Counted from the first letter of the stretch, positions 7,666 through 17,737 are shown. The stretch: DNA of 64,000 bases from Nocardia australiensis (GCF_020733705.1 NZ_JAJFZM010000001.1:1240001-1304000), one strand, 5' to 3'. Notes: generated from the sequence alone by a model not told the origin. Numbers and translations are program-made.

Positions 7666-9111
7666 ATGCACTACGACAGCTTGTTCATCGGCGGCCGTTG
7701 GACCGCGCCAGCCAGCACCGAGCGCCTCCAGGTCATCTCGCCTGCCACGGTCGAGACGGTGGGCAGCGTCCCGGTGGTCGTCCGCGACGACGTCGACGCC
7801 GCGGTTGCCGCCGCCCGCCGTGCCTTCGATTCCGGGCCGTGGCCATCCACCCCACCGCAGGAGCGCGCCGAGGTCCTCAGCCGCGCCGCACGCCTGATCG
7901 AGGAACGCTCGGCCGACCTGCTGGCGACGCTCACCGCGGAAATGGGCGCGCCGGCGATGATCGCCATGACGCTCAACCAGATCCCCGCCGTCGCCGCCCT
8001 CGACGCCTACGCCGAACTGGCAAAATCCTTCCCCTGGAACGAAACTCGCACCGGCATCTTCGGCACCTCGCGTGTCTCGCGCGAGCCGCGCGGCGTAGTC
8101 GCGGCCGTAACCGCATGGAACGTCCCGCTTTTCCTCGCCGCCAACAAGCTCGCACCCGCACTGCTGGCCGGCTGCACGATCGTACTCAAGCCGGCCCCGC
8201 TGACCCCGTTGACCGCCAACAAGATTGCCGACATCTTCACCGAGGCCGGGCTGCCAGAGGGCGTGCTCTCGGTTCTGCCCGCCGACGCCGAGGCCGCCGA
8301 ATACCTGGTTTCACACCCGGATGTCGACAAGGTCACCTTCACCGGCAGCACTGCGGTCGGCCGCAAGATCGGCGCCATCGCGACCGGCCAGCTCAAGAGC
8401 GTTTCGCTCGAGCTCGGCGGCAAGTCCGCGGCAATTCTCCTGCCGGACATGGACATCGCCGCGAACATCCCCGTCCTCGCCTTCTCCGGCCTGATGAACA
8501 GCGGACAGGCCTGCGCCGCCCAGACCCGAATCCTCGCGCCGCGCAGCCGCTACGACGAAATCCTCGACGCGCTGGTCGAACAGGTGCGCACCATGAAAGT
8601 CGGCGACCCGAACGACCCGACAGTGACACTGGGGCCGCTCATTTCCGAACGCCAGCGCGATCGTGTCGAGGGCTATATCGCCAAGGGCAAGCAGGAGGGC
8701 GCGCGGCTGGTGCTCGGCGGCGGGCGGCCCGCCGATCTGGACCGTGGCTGGTTCGTCGAGCCGACGATCTTCGCCGACGTCGACAATTCCTGGACCATCG
8801 CTCAGGAAGAAATCTTCGGCCCGGTGCTGTCGGTGATCCCCTACGACACCGAGGATGAGGCCGTAGCCATCGCCAACGATTCGGTCTACGGCCTGGCCGG
8901 ATCTGTCTGGACCACCGATATCGAGCACGGCGCCGAAATCGCCGCGCGGGTTCGCACCGGCACCTATGCGATCAACTGGTACGCGTTCGACCCCACCTCG
9001 CCCTTCGGCGGATACAAGAACTCGGGCCTGGGGCGGGAGAACGGCCCCGAGGGACTTGACGCGTTCTGCGAGCAGAAGTCCCTGCTCATGCCGCTCGGTT
9101 GGACGGGATAG
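7666..9111 (+). CDS. NAD(P)-dependent aldehyde dehydrogenase (Rv0223c-like)
   Basis: A full-length 481-residue aldehyde dehydrogenase that oxidises an aldehyde to its acid in the cytoplasm. Visible signatures are the cofactor-domain WNVPLFLAANKLAPALLAGCTIVLKP, FTGSTAVGRKI, the general-base glutamate in SLELGGKSA, the nucleophile in SGQACAAQTRI, and EEIFGPVLSV and PFGGYKNSGLGRE near the C-terminus. The physiological aldehyde is unknown. The position next to the GT4/methyltransferase genes matches Rv0223c in M. tuberculosis (from memory). Probably leaderless (TANNNT box 6 nt before the ATG). Confidence 0.92.
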   Translation: MHYDSLFIGGRWTAPASTERLQVISPATVETVGSVPVVVRDDVDAAVAAARRAFDSGPWPSTPPQERAEVLSRAARLIEERSADLLATLTAEMGAPAMIAMTLNQIPAVAALDAYAELAKSFPWNETRTGIFGTSRVSREPRGVVAAVTAWNVPLFLAANKLAPALLAGCTIVLKPAPLTPLTANKIADIFTEAGLPEGVLSVLPADAEAAEYLVSHPDVDKVTFTGSTAVGRKIGAIATGQLKSVSLELGGKSAAILLPDMDIAANIPVLAFSGLMNSGQACAAQTRILAPRSRYDEILDALVEQVRTMKVGDPNDPTVTLGPLISERQRDRVEGYIAKGKQEGARLVLGGGRPADLDRGWFVEPTIFADVDNSWTIAQEEIFGPVLSVIPYDTEDEAVAIANDSVYGLAGSVWTTDIEHGAEIAARVRTGTYAINWYAFDPTSPFGGYKNSGLGRENGPEGLDAFCEQKSLLMPLGWTG

Positions 9112-9306
9112 TCACTCTTCCGGCATAACTACCCGCAGCACGGGCTGGCAATCATGTCCGGGCGGCGCGTCGACGATGTCGACGCGCCAGCCCGGCGGTA
9201 GCGCCGCCTGTAGTCGGCCCGCGACCCGCCACAGCGGCGTGCTCGACAATGCCAAATCGATTCCGGCAATACTGGACACCTGCCCACCGGTCTCCACATC
9301 GGTCAT
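9112..9306 (-). CDS. Small conserved-looking hypothetical protein
   Basis: 64 residues, starting at ATG 9306 with GAGAGGCGG about 9 nt upstream, and ending directly against the stop codon of the aldehyde dehydrogenase on the other strand. The sequence is balanced in composition (AGIDLALSSTPLWRVAGRL, PGWRVDIVDAPP, VLRVVMPEE) and looks like an alpha/beta mini-domain rather than a shadow frame. Function unknown. Confidence 0.5.
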   Translation of the reverse strand: MTDVETGGQVSSIAGIDLALSSTPLWRVAGRLQAALPPGWRVDIVDAPPGHDCQPVLRVVMPEE

Positions 9307-9500
9307 GTGCCAACCGCCTCTCGCGCTTCGATCTCATCGCCTACCACGGTTTTTTCGCGGAGTGACGAGTCGATAGGGAAGTAGTTCAGTCGATCAGGTT
9401 GCAAACAAACTGGACAGCCATGAAAGGAGAATAGGAAAAGCATAAGGGACCGCGATTGCCTCAGCGGCCGAAGACACACTTCCGTTCGATAGCGCACCCA

Positions 9501-10451
9501 CTAACGTCGCAGCGACCTGCGATACCCCGCGGGCGTGGCGCCCGTCACAGCGCGCAAATGCACCCGCAGCGCCGTCACGCTGCCGAATCCGGCCTGCGCC
9601 GCAACAACCTCCACGGGCAATTCGGTGGTTTCAAGCAGTTCGCGCGCTCGCGCGGTGCGCTGCGCCTCCAGCCAGCGCCGCGGCGTGGTGCCGACCTCGG
9701 TCTTGAATCGGCGAATCAAGGTGCGCTCGCTCATCAACGCGTGCGTCGCCAACGCCGAAACATCCGGCACGACCGCAGGATTCGCGGCGGCCCAGGACAT
9801 GGTCGCGGCCAGGCCGCCGTCGAAACTGGACCGGCCCATTGTCTCCGGGATGTATTGAGCCTGTCCACCCTCCCGGTGCGGCGGTATCACATTCCAGCGC
9901 GCCAACTCCGCCGCCGCTGCCGCACCCAGTTCGCGGCGCACGATATGCACACACAGATCCAAGCTGGCCGACAACCCGGCGGAGGTCAGCACATCCCCGT
10001 CGTCGATGTACAACGCGGCGGGGTCCAGCCGCACCGCGGGAAACAGCTCGGCGAATTCATCGCAGTAAGCCCAGTGTGTCGTGGCCGGTCGCCCGTCCAG
10101 GAGCCCGGCCCATGCCAGCACGAATGCGCCGACACACACGCTGACCATGGTCGCGCCGCGGGCCGCCGCCGCTCGTAGCGCATCAAGCGCGGGCTCAGGC
10201 GGCGGTAGCGTCGGCAATCCGATGCCCGGCACCACCACGATGTCGGCGGTTTCCAGCGCGTCGAGCCCGTGTTCGATGTGCAGGTCGAATCCATTCGGTG
10301 TCCAGACCGGGCCCGGCCGCACCGTACACGTCCGCAGCTCGAATCCGACCGACGTGCCGAACTTTCCCGGGCCGTGCCGGAACGCCTGCACGATGCAGCC
10401 GAGATCATAGGTCATAACCCCCTCGAGCGCCAATGCGACAACCTTCCGCAC
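9501..10451 (-). CDS. GlxA-type transcriptional regulator (DJ-1/PfpI + AraC HTH)
   Basis: About 316 residues. Residues 1-170 form a DJ-1/PfpI-like domain (VVALALEGVMTYDLG, IVVVPGIGLP, VSVCVGAFVLAWAGLLDGRPATTHW), with the nucleophile-elbow cysteine present in SVCVGAF. The C-terminal third is an AraC/XylS DNA-binding domain (HALMSERTLIRRFKTEVGTTPRRWLEAQR, then VVAAQAGFGSVTALRVHLRAVTGATPAGYRRSL). Such proteins are cytoplasmic regulators that sense small metabolites; targets here are unknown. GTG 10451 was chosen because the fold begins at once, though TTG 10469 is also possible. It diverges from the HD-domain gene, a possible target. Confidence 0.85.
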   Translation of the reverse strand: MRKVVALALEGVMTYDLGCIVQAFRHGPGKFGTSVGFELRTCTVRPGPVWTPNGFDLHIEHGLDALETADIVVVPGIGLPTLPPPEPALDALRAAAARGATMVSVCVGAFVLAWAGLLDGRPATTHWAYCDEFAELFPAVRLDPAALYIDDGDVLTSAGLSASLDLCVHIVRRELGAAAAAELARWNVIPPHREGGQAQYIPETMGRSSFDGGLAATMSWAAANPAVVPDVSALATHALMSERTLIRRFKTEVGTTPRRWLEAQRTARARELLETTELPVEVVAAQAGFGSVTALRVHLRAVTGATPAGYRRSLRR

Positions 10452-10563
10452 CGCTCCATTTTGGCACAAATCCGAGCACTACTGGCATTCCCGCCACTAG
10501 TCGGATCGTCAGTGGCGCGATTGACTTGACCTCAGCGCACAGCTCGACCACAAAGGAGCCAAC

Positions 10564-11316
10564 ATGGCTGTACCGACCGACATCGATTGGGATTGGGCGA
10601 GACGAACCGGTGGCGTGTTGTCGGACGGGCAACGCCGGGCGCTCGGCCTGGAACTCGCCCGCACCATCCCGAAATTCGGTGGCGCACAAATCAAACGGGC
10701 ACTCGGCCGCCGGGGTATCGGACGCCTGGAATTCGCGGGCCTGCGGCTACCCGATTCGAAACTCGCTCGCGCCGCGGAAAACGAAGCGCGCGAATGCCTT
10801 TCGACCGCCATCCTCGGTCACTCCTACCGCAGCTACTTCTTCGGCCGGGTCCTCGCCGATATCGACGGCGTCCGCTACGACGACGAGCTGGTCTACGTCT
10901 CATGCCTGCTGCACGACCTGCACCTCGAACATCCCACTCCGGGACGATGTTTCGCGGTGGTCGGTGGCGAACACGCCGCCGAATTCGCGGCTCGCGAAGG
11001 CGCCGACCCCGACCGCGCCGCCGCGATCGGCGCGGCCATTGCCGCACACATAACCCCCGGCGTCGCCAATGACCTGGGTGACCCGGGCGGCTTCGTCTCC
11101 GCCGGCGCCTCCGTGGACGTAATCGGCGCCCGCTTCGGCGAACTCGACCGCGCGTGGGTCGCGGAGCTACTGGAGCGTCACCCACGCGAGGACTGCAAAA
11201 AGCACCTGATCGCCGCCTTCACCGCGGAAGGAAAAGCCGTCCCGACGGGCCGGACCAAACTGCTCAACGACCGGGGCTTCCTACAGCTCGTCCGCATCGC
11301 TCCATTCTCCGAATAG
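10564..11316 (+). CDS. HD-domain protein
   Basis: A 250-residue protein starting at ATG 10564 behind AAAGGAG. It shows HD-superfamily metal-site spacing: the first histidine in LGHSYRSYFFG (around residue 82), the HD pair in SCLLHDLHLEH and a later histidine in GGEHAAEF and IAAHITPG. HD proteins are metal-dependent phosphohydrolases acting on nucleotides or related compounds; in this subfamily the substrate is unknown. It diverges from the GlxA-type regulator and faces pckG, with a hairpin between. Confidence 0.8.
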   Translation: MAVPTDIDWDWARRTGGVLSDGQRRALGLELARTIPKFGGAQIKRALGRRGIGRLEFAGLRLPDSKLARAAENEARECLSTAILGHSYRSYFFGRVLADIDGVRYDDELVYVSCLLHDLHLEHPTPGRCFAVVGGEHAAEFAAREGADPDRAAAIGAAIAAHITPGVANDLGDPGGFVSAGASVDVIGARFGELDRAWVAELLERHPREDCKKHLIAAFTAEGKAVPTGRTKLLNDRGFLQLVRIAPFSE

Positions 11317-11400
11317 CCACCGCGGACGCGGCGCCGCACCCGAAAGATTATGGGGGGCGGCTGAGCACAGGTTTCGAGCGAAGCGAGATCGAGCCCGAAA

Positions 11401-11446
11401 GTTCGCGGCCGGCCCGCGTCCGAGTGGACACGAGCCGGCCGCGAAC
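11401..11446. terminator. Hairpin between convergent HD-domain gene and pckG
   Basis: A 13-bp perfect stem (11401-11413 with 11434-11446) and a 20-nt loop in the short gap between two convergent genes. There is no T-run, as is usual in high-GC actinobacteria. Confidence 0.6.
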
Positions 11447-11464
11447 ACGCGTCGCCGGACTAGC

Positions 11465-13297
11465 TCAGCTCAAGCGCTCCTTCAGCGCCTCGAACTGATC
11501 GCGGACGCCGGAAGGCAGCTTGTCGCCGATGAACTCGAACCATTCCTCGATCAGCGGGATCTCCTTGCGCCACTCGTCGGGGTCGACATGCAGCGCCTCG
11601 TCGACATCGGCGGGCTCGACATCCAGACCCTCGAGGTCGATTTGCGCGGCGGTCGGCACATTGCCGATCGCGGTGGGCTCGGCGGCGGCGCTGCCATCGA
11701 TGCGGCCGACGATCCACTCCAGTACGCGGGAGTTCTCACCGAATCCGGGCCACAGGAAGCGACCGTCGTCCCCGCGCCGGAACCAGTTGACGTAGAAGAT
11801 CTTCGGCAGCTGGTTCGCGTCGGCGTTCTTGCCGACATTGATCCAGTGGTTGAGGTAGTCACCGACGTGGTAGCCCATGAACGGCAGCATCGCCATCGGG
11901 TCGCGGCGCACGGTGCCGACCTTGCCCTCGGCGGCCGCGGTCTGCTCGGAGGACAGGGTAGCGCCCATGAAAACGCCGTGCTGCCAGTCGAAGGACTCGG
12001 TCACCAGCGGGACCGTGGTCTTGCGGCGGCCACCGAACAGGATCGCCGAGATCGGCACGCCCTGCGGGTCGTCCCATTCGGGAGCCAGGATCGGGCACTG
12101 CGACATCGGCGTGCAGTAACGCGAGTTCGGGTGCGCGGCAAGCGTTTCGGTCTCCCGGAGGGTCCAGTCGTTGCCCTTCCAGTCGATCAGGTGATCGGGC
12201 TCGCCCTCCAGCCCCTCCCACCACACGTCGTTATCGTCAGTGAGCGCGACATTGGTGTAGACGGTGTTGCCCGCGTCCATGGTGGCCATGGCGTTGGGGT
12301 TGGAGCTGTGGTTGGTGCCGGGCGCGACACCGAAGAACCCGAACTCCGGGTTCACCGCGTACAAGCGGCCGTCCTTGCCGAAACGCATCCAGGCGATGTC
12401 ATCGCCGAGGGTCTCGGCGCGCCAGCCGGGAACCGTCGGCTGGATCATCGCGAGATTGGTCTTACCGCAGGCGCTCGGGAAGGCCGCGGCGATGTAGTAC
12501 GCCTTGTTCTCGGGGGAGATCAGCTTCAGGATGAGCATGTGCTCGGCCAGCCAGCCCTCGTCGTGGGCCATGGCCGATGCGATCCGCAGCGAGTAGCACT
12601 TCTTGCCGAGCAGTGCGTTGCCGCCGTAACCGGAGCCGTAGCTCCAGATCTCACGGTCCTCGGGGAAGTGGGTGATGTATTTGGTGTCGTTGCACGGCCA
12701 CGGCACATCGGCCTGGCCCTCGGCCAGCGGCGCACCCACCGAGTGCAGCGCCTTCACGAACGGCTTGTCGGTGCCGAGCTTCTCCAGCGCGGCGGCGCCC
12801 ATCCGGGTCATCACACGCATCGAAACGACCACGTATTCGGAGTCGGTGATCTCCACACCGAGCTTGGGGTCCTCGGCGCCGAGCGGACCCATGCAGAACG
12901 GCACCACAAACATGGTGCGGCCCTTCATCGAGCCGCGGTACAGCTCGGTCATGGTGGCGCGCATCTCGGCGGGGTCGACCCAGTTGTTGGTCGGGCCCGC
13001 GTCGGCCTCGGTCTTCGAACAGATGTAGGTGCGGGACTCGACCCGGGCGACATCGGAGGGGTCTGATAGTGCCAGGAAGGAATTCGGCCGCTTCTTCTCG
13101 TCGAGCCGCTTGAACGTGCCCGCCTCGACCAACTGGTTGGTCAGCCGGTCCCATTCGTCATCGGAACCGTCCGCCCACACCACACGCTCCGGCTGAGTGA
13201 GTTCCGCGACTTCCTGTACCCAGGCGAGTAGTTCGCTGTGCTCGGTCGGCGTCTTGCCGTCGGATCCACGAAGACCAGGAATGGTCGCTGAGGTCAT
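11465..13297 (-). CDS. pckG: Phosphoenolpyruvate carboxykinase (GTP)
   Basis: A 610-residue GTP-dependent enzyme that converts oxaloacetate and GTP to phosphoenolpyruvate, GDP and CO2, the entry step of gluconeogenesis in the cytosol. The P-loop/active-site cysteine segment [15 protein letters not shown], the metal/PEP-site [16 protein letters not shown] and the substrate-binding [26 protein letters not shown] are intact, and length matches mycobacterial PckA (about 606). The start is ATG 13297 with AGGAGAG upstream; a longer frame upstream is not coding. It sits between the HD-domain gene and the GTPase pair, as near Rv0211 in M. tuberculosis (from memory). Confidence 0.97.
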   Translation of the reverse strand: MTSATIPGLRGSDGKTPTEHSELLAWVQEVAELTQPERVVWADGSDDEWDRLTNQLVEAGTFKRLDEKKRPNSFLALSDPSDVARVESRTYICSKTEADAGPTNNWVDPAEMRATMTELYRGSMKGRTMFVVPFCMGPLGAEDPKLGVEITDSEYVVVSMRVMTRMGAAALEKLGTDKPFVKALHSVGAPLAEGQADVPWPCNDTKYITHFPEDREIWSYGSGYGGNALLGKKCYSLRIASAMAHDEGWLAEHMLILKLISPENKAYYIAAAFPSACGKTNLAMIQPTVPGWRAETLGDDIAWMRFGKDGRLYAVNPEFGFFGVAPGTNHSSNPNAMATMDAGNTVYTNVALTDDNDVWWEGLEGEPDHLIDWKGNDWTLRETETLAAHPNSRYCTPMSQCPILAPEWDDPQGVPISAILFGGRRKTTVPLVTESFDWQHGVFMGATLSSEQTAAAEGKVGTVRRDPMAMLPFMGYHVGDYLNHWINVGKNADANQLPKIFYVNWFRRGDDGRFLWPGFGENSRVLEWIVGRIDGSAAAEPTAIGNVPTAAQIDLEGLDVEPADVDEALHVDPDEWRKEIPLIEEWFEFIGDKLPSGVRDQFEALKERLS

Positions 13298-13538
13298 GAA
13301 AACTCTCCTGAGATGGGCGGCTCCACGATGCTTCGCCGCCTGGCCGATAGGCCCATGACCAGCGCGAACACACCGAGCGCCACCGTTGGCGGGAAGGCAC
13401 CCGCTACGACCGGCCGAAAGCGCGCCATGGATGGACGGCGTACAAGGACGAAGCGGACGCCCAGGTTCCTGATTAGAGGTTAACGCGATGTGACGACCGG
13501 TACGGAATCGGGTTCCCAATCAAGTACCCAACGGCTAA

Positions 13539-15392
13539 CTATTTAACAGACGAGATTCGCCGATCGATGATCTTGATGTCACGTTCACAGGCGGCGAGCT
13601 GCCCGGGTTGTTCAGCGGCGCTACGGCGCAACCGGGCCTCCAATTCGGCCACCCGACGGTCGGTTTCGACCATGCGCGCGGTGCTCGCGCGCACCACCTG
13701 ATCGGCCAGCGCGGTCTCCGCTTCCACCAGCGCGGTGGCCACCCGCTGCTCTAGCTGGGCTTTTACATTCACCACCACATCGGCGACCCACTGCCGGACG
13801 TGCGCGCGGTCGGCCATCTGACCACGCGTGCGCACCACCCACGCCGCCGCACCGATCCCGAGCAACAGCGTCACCGGCACGCTGGCGACGTCGAGCGCGG
13901 GCACCAGCGCGAGCGGCGAAACCACCAAACGGCCCAGTCCGACACCGGCCGAGGCCCCCAGCGCGATCATGAGGTGATCTTCGACACCCCGATGCCGTGG
14001 ATCGGGATCCTCACCGACTCGGGGGGCGGGATCGCGTCGGGGCGGCGGCATGCCCCGATCACTGTTCGCCGCGCTGATCCGCGCCGCGAGATCGGCGAGT
14101 CGACGTTCGATCTGCGCGTCGATGACACCGGTCAACTCGGTTACCGCCTGCTGCAACCGTTCCGGATAGTCACCGAGTTGGGCTGGACGCGACCGATCCA
14201 GCTCGCCCCGAGCGGCGGTGTGCAGCGCGCGTACCTGTGCCCCCACATCGGTCATCAGGTCGACCCTGGCCAGGTGTAGTTGACCGCGCAGTGTCGACAG
14301 TGCGGTTGCTCGGCCGCCGTCACGGCCGGCGAGCAGCGTGGTCCGCTCCTCGCGCGCCCGGGCGAGTTCGGAGCCCGAACGCAGGCCGGCCACCTGATCC
14401 ACCACCCGCTGACGTGTTTCGGCCAGTACCCGCGCGGTGACGGCGGCCAGACGCCCGTCGCCGGAGGTTTCGGCACCCGCGGTCGCCGCGGCCAGTTCGG
14501 CGTGCAGCGCACCCAGTCCCGAGCGATCCAGCAGGCTGGCGTCGCCACCCGCGCGTGCCGCCACCGCCAGTCGTGCCGACACCGGCACGATGTCCAGATC
14601 GGTCACGCCCTGCGCGGCGAGCAATTCGTGATCGTGCTCGCGCACCGAGCGCCAGTCCTGGTAGGCGTGAATCCCGTTCATGGCGAGCAAGATTCGAGTG
14701 CCGTCGGCACGCAGCCGCCGCACCAGCCGCAGCGTGTCGGAGCCGAGCGAGCTGCCCGCGTCGAGCAGGATCAGCGCGACCGCGGCGGGCTCGGCCCCCG
14801 ACGACGACGTGGTCTCCACGGCCGCACTGGCATCCGCCATCGGATCGGATAGGTCGACGCGCGGTTCGAATCGCGCGAGTTCCGTACGCAATAGTGTCGT
14901 ATTGGCGTCATCGGGTCCGATCAACCTCACCCCCGAAGCGGTCGAGGTACCGCCCCCCATCACCGCCCGCAACAGCGCCATCCCCTGCGGATTCCACCGC
15001 GCCACCACCGCCTCCACATCGGGCGTCAACGGCGCTACCGCTCCCGAATCCGACTGGGGCACAACCGAACCCACACCGCGCGGCCCAGCGCCAGCACCCG
15101 AGGTTGCCGAATCCTCGTTACCCACCGCAACACTCGCGCCCGTCGAGACCGAACTCGCACGAGGCTGCCTGGCTCCCCCGTCAGCCATAGCCGAATCCTC
15201 GCCGGGCACATCCGCGCTCACACTGCCCGACGCACTCGGCATCGACTGCTGTGCCGAACCCTCACTCGGCGGCGCTGTCTTCGCGGCAGACGGAACCGAA
15301 ACCTGGCCGAGTGGCGCCGAATTCAGGCTCGGTGTGGTCGGATTCGAGGCAGGCGGCGTGGGTGTCACCCTCGGTTGATCAGAGTCCGGCAC
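13539..15392 (-). CDS. Dynamin-like membrane-associated protein, partner subunit (Rv0210-like)
   Basis: 617 residues. Residues 1-130 are Pro/Ser/Ala-rich and disordered. The middle has an NTPase-like alpha/beta region (GVRLIGPDDANTTLLRTELARF; AVALILLDAG; ILLAMNGIHAYQDW), but the P-loop and G4 positions are not canonical. A long helical region follows, then two hydrophobic segments near residues 480-525 and a C-terminal coiled coil. The layout recalls tandem bacterial dynamin-like proteins (membrane remodelling), here apparently without normal nucleotide residues. It overlaps the upstream GTPase gene by 14 bases, so the two are co-translated. By order it corresponds to Rv0210 (from memory). 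Function unproven. Confidence 0.65.
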   Translation of the reverse strand: MPDSDQPRVTPTPPASNPTTPSLNSAPLGQVSVPSAAKTAPPSEGSAQQSMPSASGSVSADVPGEDSAMADGGARQPRASSVSTGASVAVGNEDSATSGAGAGPRGVGSVVPQSDSGAVAPLTPDVEAVVARWNPQGMALLRAVMGGGTSTASGVRLIGPDDANTTLLRTELARFEPRVDLSDPMADASAAVETTSSSGAEPAAVALILLDAGSSLGSDTLRLVRRLRADGTRILLAMNGIHAYQDWRSVREHDHELLAAQGVTDLDIVPVSARLAVAARAGGDASLLDRSGLGALHAELAAATAGAETSGDGRLAAVTARVLAETRQRVVDQVAGLRSGSELARAREERTTLLAGRDGGRATALSTLRGQLHLARVDLMTDVGAQVRALHTAARGELDRSRPAQLGDYPERLQQAVTELTGVIDAQIERRLADLAARISAANSDRGMPPPRRDPAPRVGEDPDPRHRGVEDHLMIALGASAGVGLGRLVVSPLALVPALDVASVPVTLLLGIGAAAWVVRTRGQMADRAHVRQWVADVVVNVKAQLEQRVATALVEAETALADQVVRASTARMVETDRRVAELEARLRRSAAEQPGQLAACERDIKIIDRRISSVK

Positions 15393-16542
15393 TGCTCATT
15401 CGCTCCCACTGCCGGATGTAGCCGTTGTGTACGCGCAGGGCCGCGCGGCGGGCAGCAGGTGGCATGTCGCTGGAGACAACCGCGCGCCAGCGGGCGGCGC
15501 GAGCCAAGGCGTCGTCGGCGTCGGCCGGTGCGGGGGCCGGGTATCCGGCGGCCAGGTGCGCGACCTCGGGGCAGGCGAGGCCGGCGCGCAGGCCCATCCA
15601 CCGGGCATCGTCACCGAACAGATAATCCTCGAGGACATTGCGGGCATTGCCGCCGTCGCCGGGCAGTGCGCGCGCGGCCAAACGGTCGAGTTCGTCGAGC
15701 AACTCACCGCCGCGCAACGACGAGACCTGCTCGTAGCGGCGGTGCAACAACCCGTGCAGCGCGTCGATACCGCTGGCCGCGTGCAAGATTTGCAGCAGCG
15801 CGTGCGGAAGCAGTTCGGGATCGTGGCGCAGCGCGACGAGCGCCGAGGTCACCCCGTAGAGATCCCAGCGATGCAGCAATTGCTCGCGTTCGGTGACATC
15901 CGGCCCGGCCGACGGCGAGATGAACAACTCCGGTGAGAGCGTGAGCGCGGGATCCGCGGTGGCCGCCAGCCTGCGCAACGTCGCCATATCGGCATCGGTT
16001 ATCGCACCCGCCCTGGTGCGTACCGCCAGCGACGCGACCACCGGCAGCGTGAGAATGCCCAGTTCCGCACGGTATTGCTCGGCCGCGATCACCGCATCGG
16101 CCCAACGCGATCCGATCGCGTCGGCCTTGTTCAACACCACCACGGTCCGCTCCGACGGCAATGTGGCGAGTATCCGCCGATCAGCGGGGAGCAGCGCACC
16201 CGATAGGACATAGACGACGATGTCCGCGTCGAGCACCGGATCGGCCACGTCCGGCTCGTCCACCGGCGCGGTCTCTACCGCCGACATGAGCGCCAGCGCG
16301 TGCAGGACGGTGCTGCGGCCCGCGTGCGCACGACCTGTCACCTGAATACGCGGCGGCCTGCGCCACTGTGCCGCGACGGCGCCGACCTGGCTCGCGACCC
16401 GCGGATCATCTCCGCCACCGGAACGCAGCACGGTGATCAGGTGGTCGAGTTGGTCAAGTTCCCGCGCGGGCGCCGTGCCCGCACGAGAGGTGGTCCCGCC
16501 CGGTCCGATTGTGGGTCCGCCTGATTCGGTGGCTGTCGACAT
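15379..16542 (-). CDS. Dynamin-like GTPase-family protein with altered P-loop (Rv0209-like)
   Basis: 387 residues. The G domain has IQVTGRAHAGRSTVLHAL (P-loop, about residues 66-83), ADIVVYVLSG and VVVLNKADAIG, a good G4 NKxD motif that gives guanine specificity. The usual P-loop lysine is replaced by arginine (GRAHAGRST), and no clear G3 DxxG is seen. The rest is helical. ATG 16542 has an AGGGGG site upstream. It is first in a two-gene operon with the larger partner, which starts inside its last codons. Such pairs are thought to act on membranes, and the neighbourhood of mmpL3 makes an envelope role attractive but unproven. Confidence 0.7.
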   Translation of the reverse strand: MSTATESGGPTIGPGGTTSRAGTAPARELDQLDHLITVLRSGGGDDPRVASQVGAVAAQWRRPPRIQVTGRAHAGRSTVLHALALMSAVETAPVDEPDVADPVLDADIVVYVLSGALLPADRRILATLPSERTVVVLNKADAIGSRWADAVIAAEQYRAELGILTLPVVASLAVRTRAGAITDADMATLRRLAATADPALTLSPELFISPSAGPDVTEREQLLHRWDLYGVTSALVALRHDPELLPHALLQILHAASGIDALHGLLHRRYEQVSSLRGGELLDELDRLAARALPGDGGNARNVLEDYLFGDDARWMGLRAGLACPEVAHLAAGYPAPAPADADDALARAARWRAVVSSDMPPAARRAALRVHNGYIRQWERMSSAGL

Positions 16543-16608
16543 GGCTGCACACCCCCTTTACGGTGCGCAATTCTGTCAGATGCCGGGCCGGAAGGCGGCG
16601 GTGACCGC

Positions 16609-17391
16609 TCAGCTGCCGCTGAAGAACTTGTTCGCGGTGCGCACCGCCCAGTTCGGTGCGTATTTCGCGGCGGTCGCCAGCGCCTTTGCCTGCGCCCCGA
16701 TTTCGTAATGCACCTTCGGCAGCCAGCCACGCTTGCGGGTGGCGTTCCAGATTCCGGTCGCGACATCCTCGGCGGTGAGCCGCACCCCGAGCGATTTCGT
16801 CGATGCCGTCTCGACACCGTCCACCATCGCGGTCGCGACGAACAACGGCCACACCGCGATCACCCTGATGTCGTAGCGCTCCCATTCGAGATCCAATGCC
16901 TCGGTGAGCCCCTTGACCGCTGATTTGGTCGCACCATAGGTGGCGAGTTCGGGTTGGCCGTAGATCGCGGACGCCGAGCACAGATTCACCACCTGGGCAC
17001 CCGGGGTGTCGCGCAGAAAGGCGAAGGCCGCATGGGTTCCGTAGATGACCCCACCGAGGTTGACGTCGACGAGCGCCTGATGCGTGGCGGGCTCGATCGA
17101 CTCGAACGGGCCGGCGCGCAGGATGCCCGCGTTGTTGATCAGGATGTCCAGTCGGCCGGTATCGGCATGGAACTCCGCGAGCCGCTCGGCCCATTGCGTG
17201 GCGTTGGTCACATCGAGCAGACCGGTGCGGACACTGCCGCCCGCGCCGGTGATATCCGCGGCGAGCCTGGTCAGGCCGATTTCGTCGATGTCGTAGGCGC
17301 CAACGTGATATCCGTTCGCAGCGAACAACAGGGCGCTGGCCCGGCCGATACCGGCTGCCGCTCCGCTGATGAACACTGCCGGACCGTTCAT
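16609..17391 (-). CDS. Short-chain dehydrogenase/reductase
   Basis: A 260-residue classical SDR with a Rossmann fold: cofactor loop SGAAAGIGRAS (residues 9-19), an acidic residue after the second strand (GAYDID, favouring NAD), INNAGIL, and the catalytic Ser and YxxxK in SASAIYGQPELATYGATKSA. It interconverts an alcohol and a ketone or aldehyde; substrate unknown. The C-terminus is basic and amphipathic. It is probably leaderless (TAGACT 6 nt before the ATG). It lies between the GTPase pair and the divergent trmB operon. Confidence 0.88.
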   Translation of the reverse strand: MNGPAVFISGAAAGIGRASALLFAANGYHVGAYDIDEIGLTRLAADITGAGGSVRTGLLDVTNATQWAERLAEFHADTGRLDILINNAGILRAGPFESIEPATHQALVDVNLGGVIYGTHAAFAFLRDTPGAQVVNLCSASAIYGQPELATYGATKSAVKGLTEALDLEWERYDIRVIAVWPLFVATAMVDGVETASTKSLGVRLTAEDVATGIWNATRKRGWLPKVHYEIGAQAKALATAAKYAPNWAVRTANKFFSGS

Positions 17392-17397
17392 GGGGGC

Positions 17398-17403
17398 AGT
17401 CTA
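17398..17403 (-). promoter_or_regulatory. Candidate -10 box for a leaderless SDR transcript
   Basis: TAGACT on the minus strand, 6 nt before the ATG at 17391, with only a C-run between and no Shine-Dalgarno site. Confidence 0.5.
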
Positions 17404-17737
17404 GTGGCTGGGCGCGGCACGGCCGCACGGTCGATTTCGGCCCGCTCCACTTTGTCTGGCAATAGGTTTCAGCATGCCTATCGCGATACCTCGCCAGGTG
17501 CACAGCAACCACACAGCGACGTCCGCGATACCCGGGACGCGGTCGGCCACGAGCCATCCGACCCGACTCGGACGGTATCGGCGAGACGCCGCCCGCCACC
17601 GCTGGGATCGAGCCGGCCGCCGCGCCGCCTGACCCCAGCCCTGGCCCGCGCCCGAATCCCCCGCGTACGCGGGGTATGACGCCGATGGAAGACCTACCAC
17701 GCAGTCGATTGCCGCGCTGATCCTCCAATGCTGGACA
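17404..17737. other. Divergent intergenic region, no gene seen
   Basis: About 330 bases between the SDR and trmB. Open frames here lack coding character and overlap the trmB start. Beyond the SDR -10 candidate, nothing specific could be identified; the trmB promoter must lie near its right end. Confidence 0.5.

Noticed and set aside
9303..9497. 64-codon minus-strand frame with hydrophobic start
   Set aside because: It overlaps the start of the small hypothetical gene and has no good ribosome site.
11588..13066. 492-codon plus-strand frame
   Set aside because: Antisense to pckG, with a repetitive Gly/Val/Arg/His composition and no known motifs.
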